9,073 nt of DNA. It comes from Thermoprotei archaeon (GTDB taxonomy: Archaea; Thermoproteota; Thermoprotei_A; Marsarchaeales; UBA168). The notes under the pieces were generated by a model. It was not told where the DNA came from. It did no database searches and worked only from the letters and a program-made list of their open reading frames with translations. The translations under genes were made by a program, and so were the position numbers. The DNA lies in the NCBI GenBank assembly GCA_011055275.1, contig DSEZ01000101.1, forward strand, positions 1 to 9,073, in the 5' to 3' direction. Shown piece by piece: positions 6,132-9,073 of this stretch (within the stretch, counting starts at the first letter, position 1; the number at the start of each line of letters is the position of its first letter).

Positions 6132-6209
6132 AGCGAGGTAGAGAAGCCAGGTTATCTCGCAGGGCTCATAACCCTGAGATCCGAGGTTCAAATCCTCGCC
6201 TCGCTACCA
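6132..6209 (+). tRNA. Initiator tRNA-Met (anticodon CAU), CCA encoded
   Basis: A complete 78-base cloverleaf without an intron. The acceptor stem is AGCGAGG/CCTCGCT with discriminator A and encoded CCA. The D arm is GAGA/TCTC, the anticodon arm CAGGG-CTCATAA-CCCTG, the variable loop five bases, and the T arm CGAGG-TTCAAAT-CCTCG. Two features mark it as the initiator and not elongator Met or the Ile2 species: an A1-U72 first pair, and three G-C pairs next to the anticodon loop (GGG/CCC). It delivers methionine to the small subunit with aIF2. The gene for TiaS, which modifies a different CAU tRNA (Ile2), is nearby on the other strand, but this tRNA should not be its substrate. Confidence 0.95.
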
Positions 6210-6585
6210 ATTACTAGTTCTCATCCAAAACTATGCTCCTTAATTAAGTGCCCATTAATTTAGACACCGCTATGTGCGGAGGCTATTCGATTTTTACGTT
6301 AAGTCGGCCCTAAAGGCGCAGTACAGCGGCGCCGCCATATAAGGCATGAGAGACCCTACGGTGAAAGTCTTTGAACGGGTATTATCTGAAAAGTACTGAA
6401 TGATTTTCTTTTGAGATCGGCTTACCGGGTTGAGCAGCGGCAATGAGCAAATAGACCAAGTAGCGAGCTAAGGACCGGCTTTTATGTGCGCCCGGTTAGA
6501 TTAATATGATATCTAAACCCTAGGTGAAAGACGAAGCGATTTTTGATCTGCGCGCTTCATCCAGTTCATTTATGATCATACTATT
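6210..6585. other. Intergenic stretch between the tRNA and the end of tiaS, no gene seen
   Basis: About 375 bases with no ORF worth calling; the longest frame on the minus strand is about 40 codons with no recognisable features. I looked for C/D-box motifs (RUGAUGA/CUGA) and RNase P signatures and found none that hold. An imperfect inverted repeat (GTTAGAT near 6495, ATCTAAAC near 6511) and the palindrome TATGATCATA (6571-6580) lie downstream of tiaS. Neither has the T-run expected of an archaeal terminator. Confidence 0.4.
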
Positions 6586-7863
6586 TTATGAGAGAACGGA
6601 TTTGATCTCTTGAGGAGTCCGAATTGGCCTGCGGCCTGCGGGTTTCATAAGGTGCTTAAATGCAGATGCCGATGGTTGATATATCCTATTAACTATAATA
6701 TCCCGCTTAAGGTAAAACCGTGCCCTGCCCATGGCCTGAACCTTGCATGTGTCACATATGTAACGCCCCGCGTTGACTTGCCTCATTTTTCTATGGCAAA
6801 AAGGGCAAGAGGGAACTTCATCATACAGGATTTTTGGTGCGATCAACACGAGCCCTTGTCCGTTGATGACCTTGCGTTGGGTCTCTGGCCGCACGCCGCC
6901 CCATACGCGCACAAGGTCACCTTTCATGAGTCTTCTAGCCACACGGTTCAAATTTCCCGTCTGCCTATAGAAAACTGCCTGCCCAGAATTCCCATCTCTA
7001 TCAATTATGTCTATTACGACGTGCCCCCCAGGTGTTATGGTCGGATTTGAGACTACGCGCGCCTCTATGGACACGGTCGTGTACGGATATGCCAATCCAA
7101 AACCATTAACCCCGACTACATGCTCATCCGTTCCTTGGTTGGTCTTGAAGACCATCCAAAGCGAACAGCTGTTCCCTAGCATCATCATTGCTGCTTTTAG
7201 TACCCTCGGATCTTCTCCCCTTATGCCGAATAAGACTGGGTCTGGGCCATGCGGATATATTAACGGCTTTCCCACTTCCCTGTCGAAGTTCGCGAATGTG
7301 ACTGGAGCAGTTAGCGAATCCATCCAAAGTACGTCGTCACGAAATTCCGGACGTTCATAGTTCTGGTCGTCACGATAAGCTATCAATTCGTAAGTTGCAT
7401 CAGACCATGGGTGATTGATAGCCGCTATGCAGCCTATTAACCCCCGCATCTTGCCCGGTTTCTTTAGAAAGTACTTAGAGGTAGGGCCTATTTTTTCCAG
7501 GGTGCGCTCTAGCTCCCTCTTCGTAATTACATCTCTAATCGCTTTAATTGCGAACCTTTCCTGCCTTTCACCTCCCCAACTTATAAGAAGAGAGGGGTTT
7601 GTTTTTCCCTCATCACGCGCGGTAGCCATTACAAACGAAGCGACCTCTTCTACTTCCTTGTCAGTCAGAGAAGAAAGCCCTATTGCCAGAGCCCCATTTC
7701 CACGGGTTTTCCAAGGTATTTCGGGATTAAGCCTTATCAAATACGGAAAGTCCACCAGCCTATCCTTAAACCGATAAGAGAGCTTAGCGGCGATCCAAGT
7801 CGTGCATCCTCCATAATAGGAGTCCGTGTCGTCTATTCCAATCCAGACAGGCAATTCACACAT
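6586..7863 (-). CDS. tiaS: tRNA(Ile2) 2-agmatinylcytidine synthetase TiaS
   Basis: TiaS uses ATP to attach agmatine to the wobble cytidine (C34) of tRNA-Ile(CAU), giving agmatidine, so that it reads AUA and not AUG. The enzyme is essential in archaea. At 425 residues it has normal length. The N-terminus shows WIGIDDTDSYYGGCTT (7-22) and NPEIPWKTRGNGA (46-58). The middle shows the family motif TNQGTDEH (241-248), followed by an OB fold (about 265-345). A C-terminal zinc ribbon has CPFC (353-356) and CDTC (370-373). The ATG at 7863 overlaps the end of the Cys-rich gene by 31 bases, which points to one operon with it and the RAM-domain gene. No tRNA-Ile2 gene is in the window. The call is secure. 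Confidence 0.96.
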   Translation of the reverse strand: MCELPVWIGIDDTDSYYGGCTTWIAAKLSYRFKDRLVDFPYLIRLNPEIPWKTRGNGALAIGLSSLTDKEVEEVASFVMATARDEGKTNPSLLISWGGERQERFAIKAIRDVITKRELERTLEKIGPTSKYFLKKPGKMRGLIGCIAAINHPWSDATYELIAYRDDQNYERPEFRDDVLWMDSLTAPVTFANFDREVGKPLIYPHGPDPVLFGIRGEDPRVLKAAMMMLGNSCSLWMVFKTNQGTDEHVVGVNGFGLAYPYTTVSIEARVVSNPTITPGGHVVIDIIDRDGNSGQAVFYRQTGNLNRVARRLMKGDLVRVWGGVRPETQRKVINGQGLVLIAPKILYDEVPSCPFCHRKMRQVNAGRYICDTCKVQAMGRARFYLKRDIIVNRIYQPSASAFKHLMKPAGRRPIRTPQEIKSVLS

Positions 7864-8111
7864 ATAAGTGAGCCATCTTTTTGTCTTACGCTATCCTTAG
7901 AACATACAAGCCTGCCGCATATCTTACACGTGCCTATGCTAAGGTTGGAGTGACAGACCTCGCACATGGTTTCTTTGCAGACCGAGCATAAGCCCGCATC
8001 AACGTCGTAGTCGTCCTCGCAGACCATTCTGCCACATACTTTACATTTATAGACGGCTGGTTTTTCTCCGCATATGGCGCATACCTCTAAAAAAACTTTA
8101 TTTTTCTTCAG
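7833..8111 (-). CDS. Cys-rich double zinc-finger protein, start uncertain
   Basis: A small cytoplasmic protein with 14 Cys, function unknown. Two units repeat in the same frame: CAICGEKPAVYKCKVCGRMVC and CEVCHSNLSIGTCKICGRLVC. Both have CxxC, eight residues, CKxCGRxVC, then Asp three residues on. A closing LCSVC lies between them and ICVNC at the end. The first ATG (8027) would cut off the first four Cys of unit one, so it cannot be the true start. The frame is open back to 8111 but has only CTG (8111), TTA or other non-standard codons, although AGAGGT lies near 8088. The open frame overlaps the end of the RAM-domain gene and connects with it by a +1 shift at AAA-TAA (8103-8098). Fusion by frameshift, an unusual start or a sequence error all remain possible. 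The coordinates mark the open frame. tiaS overlaps its end by 31 bases. Confidence 0.72.
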   Translation of the reverse strand: MKKNKVFLEVCAICGEKPAVYKCKVCGRMVCEDDYDVDAGLCSVCKETMCEVCHSNLSIGTCKICGRLVCSKDSVRQKDGSLICVNCLSGLE

Positions 8112-8334
8112 TTACGATCATCGTAAGTGTAGACCTTACCTTATCTATCTTTCTTATCTTGTTTGTTACCGTGTCTTTTAGCGCGTCGAGGGTAGGTGCC
8201 TCTATCTTAACGATGAGATCGTAGACGCCGTATACTTCGTGAGCCTCTTTGACCTCTGGTATTTTCCTCAGCTGCTCTAGGGTTTCTTCTTCGCCACCGA
8301 TTTCGGTATTTATTACCACGTATGCGGAAGCCAA
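8098..8334 (-). CDS. Stand-alone Lrp/AsnC ligand-binding (RAM) domain protein
   Basis: A 78-residue protein consisting only of the C-terminal domain of Lrp/AsnC regulators, without the DNA-binding part. The fold is read as beta-alpha-beta-beta-alpha-beta: AYVVINTEIG, EEETLEQLRKIPEVKEAHEV, the hallmark GVYDLIVKIEA (36-46), LDALKDTVTNKIRKIDKV and RSTLTMIVTEE. Such domains bind amino acids and form ring-shaped oligomers, and small ones can modify the action of full-length Lrp proteins. TTG at 8334 is the start; no ATG or GTG is better placed. A TATA element about 25-30 bases upstream leaves a leader of a few bases at most. It is the first gene of a unit with the zinc protein and tiaS. The amino acid it senses is unknown. 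Confidence 0.88.
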   Translation of the reverse strand: MASAYVVINTEIGGEEETLEQLRKIPEVKEAHEVYGVYDLIVKIEAPTLDALKDTVTNKIRKIDKVRSTLTMIVTEEK

Positions 8335-8357
8335 CTCAATATATTATGCGCGCAAGG

Positions 8358-8368
8358 CTATATATTTA
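8358..8368 (-). promoter_or_regulatory. TATA box for the RAM domain-zinc protein-tiaS unit
   Basis: The minus strand reads TAAATATATAG inside GGGGATAAATATATAGCC. Its centre is about 29 bases before the TTG at 8334. A second A/T stretch (ATAATATATTG) lies just next to the start but is too close to act as the TATA box of this gene. Confidence 0.6.
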
Positions 8369-8410
8369 TCCCCTTAAGGAAAGAAAGCACCCTCAAAGCA
8401 TCTGAAAGGG

Positions 8411-8418
8411 TTTATTAA
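8411..8418 (+). promoter_or_regulatory. TATA-like element for tsr3
   Basis: TTTATTAA, preceded by GGG, is centred about 28 bases before the ATG at 8443. The predicted leader is only a few bases. Together with the minus-strand TATA at 8358-8368 it makes this 108-base gap a divergent promoter region. Confidence 0.5.
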
Positions 8419-8442
8419 CAACAGCAAAGCTCTAAGTGAAGG

Positions 8443-8994
8443 ATGCCGAAAATTTGGGTATATAGGAAAGGGGATGATAATCCCCACGCATGTACCGCGC
8501 TGCGCTTGGCCAAGGCAGGAGACGTTGAATTAGTCAGAAGCGTTAATGCAATTCCTAGAGGTTCGCTTTTGCTTGACCCGTTCTCTCAATACGCACTATC
8601 TCCTGCGGATGCTACATTTGTTGGATGGCATGGACTTGTCTTGATAGATTGTTCTTGGGAGCACGCCGAGCTCGTGTTTAAGCATGTGAAAAACAGGGTA
8701 AGAAGGGCTTTGCCTTTTCTCATAGCCGGCAATCCAGTCAAGCAAGACCAACCGGTTAACCTCTCTACTGCCGAAGCCCTTGCGGCCGCGCTTTACATAC
8801 TTGGATGGAAAGATAAAGCGCTTGAAATTCTTAACCGCTTCAAATGGGGCGCGCATTTTTTTACCCTTAATCAGGACCTTCTCGACAAGTATGCGAGCTG
8901 TCTCACATCTAGGGAAGTAGTTGAGGTACAACTTAGTGAATTAGAAAGGAGGCGTGATGCCCGTAACCCGCCTTCTGTTCTAGATGGCATTTAA
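8443..8994 (+). CDS. tsr3: Tsr3-type rRNA aminocarboxypropyltransferase
   Basis: Tsr3 transfers the 3-amino-3-carboxypropyl group from S-adenosylmethionine to a uridine (in eukaryotes an N1-methylpseudouridine) in helix 31 of small-subunit rRNA, near the P site. The protein has 183 residues, normal for archaea. Family motifs are DDNPHACTALRLAKAG (11-26), PRGSLLLDPFSQYALSPAD (38-56), LIDCSW (67-72), RALPFLIAGNPV (88-99), LSTAEALAAALYILG (107-121) and FKWGAHFFTLN (133-143). The usual AANPVNYG reads AGNPVKQD here, an unusual change in a conserved stretch. The ATG at 8443 follows GTGAAGG directly, which is too close for a normal ribosome site; the TATA spacing suggests a leaderless message. It is divergent from the RAM-domain gene. 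Confidence 0.93.
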   Translation: MPKIWVYRKGDDNPHACTALRLAKAGDVELVRSVNAIPRGSLLLDPFSQYALSPADATFVGWHGLVLIDCSWEHAELVFKHVKNRVRRALPFLIAGNPVKQDQPVNLSTAEALAAALYILGWKDKALEILNRFKWGAHFFTLNQDLLDKYASCLTSREVVEVQLSELERRRDARNPPSVLDGI

Positions 8995-9073
8995 CTAAGC
9001 GGGCTACCTTCACCTCCCCGTGGCTCTCATTGGTGATGCTTGCCCTTGCACGCCAGAGGCTGGCCATTTCACC
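8995..9073. other. Right edge, no gene assigned
   Basis: Frames on both strands are open across these 79 bases, but none has recognisable residues. The minus strand carries GGGGAGGTGAAGG, a perfect ribosome-site sequence, with no start codon at a useful distance. The flanking sequence is needed to decide. Confidence 0.3.

Noticed and set aside
6132..6209. CAU tRNA as the tRNA-Ile2 substrate of the nearby tiaS
   Set aside because: The A1-U72 pair and the three G-C pairs beside the anticodon loop are initiator features.
6210..6585. Possible C/D-box RNA or RNase P RNA
   Set aside because: CTGA occurs near 6388 and 6396, but no proper C box or guide arrangement and no RNase P core sequence was found.
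8995..9073. Gene start at the right edge behind GGGGAGGTGAAGG on the minus strand
   Set aside because: No ATG, GTG or TTG follows at a suitable distance, and the open frames carry no recognisable residues.
1..9073. CRISPR array, integrase or attachment site
   Set aside because: No regularly spaced repeats, no integrase gene, and no partial tRNA copy that would mark an attachment site were seen.

Overview
The window looks like chromosomal DNA of an archaeon, most likely a thermophile of the TACK group (Thermoproteota). The evidence is: an archaeal-type DnaG primase; TiaS, an enzyme found only in archaea; an archaeal initiator tRNA with CCA encoded; an archaeal-type Tsr3; a stand-alone Lrp ligand-binding domain; and TATA boxes about 25 bases upstream of several genes with almost no leader. 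Several starts are TTG. I cannot fix the lineage further from sequence alone.

Layout from left to right. (1) 1-1320, minus strand: a small protein resembling archaeal DUF2153, followed closely by dnaG, which runs off the left edge. (2) About 1440-2192: a decayed region. It holds a fragment resembling the C-terminus of a DDE transposase with an in-frame stop, a short coding-like fragment, a G-rich tract on the minus strand, and a broken zinc-ribbon ORF. (3) 2189-5023, minus strand: a small HTH protein, a fused two-domain ABC permease, and a NitT/TauT-type ATPase. No solute-binding protein gene is present. (4) 5394-5765, minus strand: a winged-helix protein with a TTG start. Upstream of it lies a long noncoding stretch with GTTAAC motifs and palindromes. 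(5) 6132-6209, plus strand: initiator tRNA-Met(CAU), then about 375 bases with no recognisable gene. (6) 6586-8334, minus strand: a compact set of a stand-alone RAM domain, a Cys-rich zinc protein and TiaS. The reading frames of the first two overlap, and the last two overlap by 31 bases. (7) 8443-8994, plus strand: Tsr3, divergent from the RAM-domain gene across a shared promoter region.

Much of the window serves information processing: DnaG for primer or RNA metabolism, initiator tRNA, TiaS for decoding AUA, and Tsr3 for modification of small-subunit rRNA. The ABC operon is the exception.

The observation most worth checking is the zinc-protein ORF at 7833-8111. Its CxxC repeats clearly extend upstream of the first ATG, but the frame has no ATG, GTG or TTG there. 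It joins the end of the RAM-domain gene by a +1 shift at AAA-TAA. This could be a recoding site, an unusual start codon, or a one-base sequence error.
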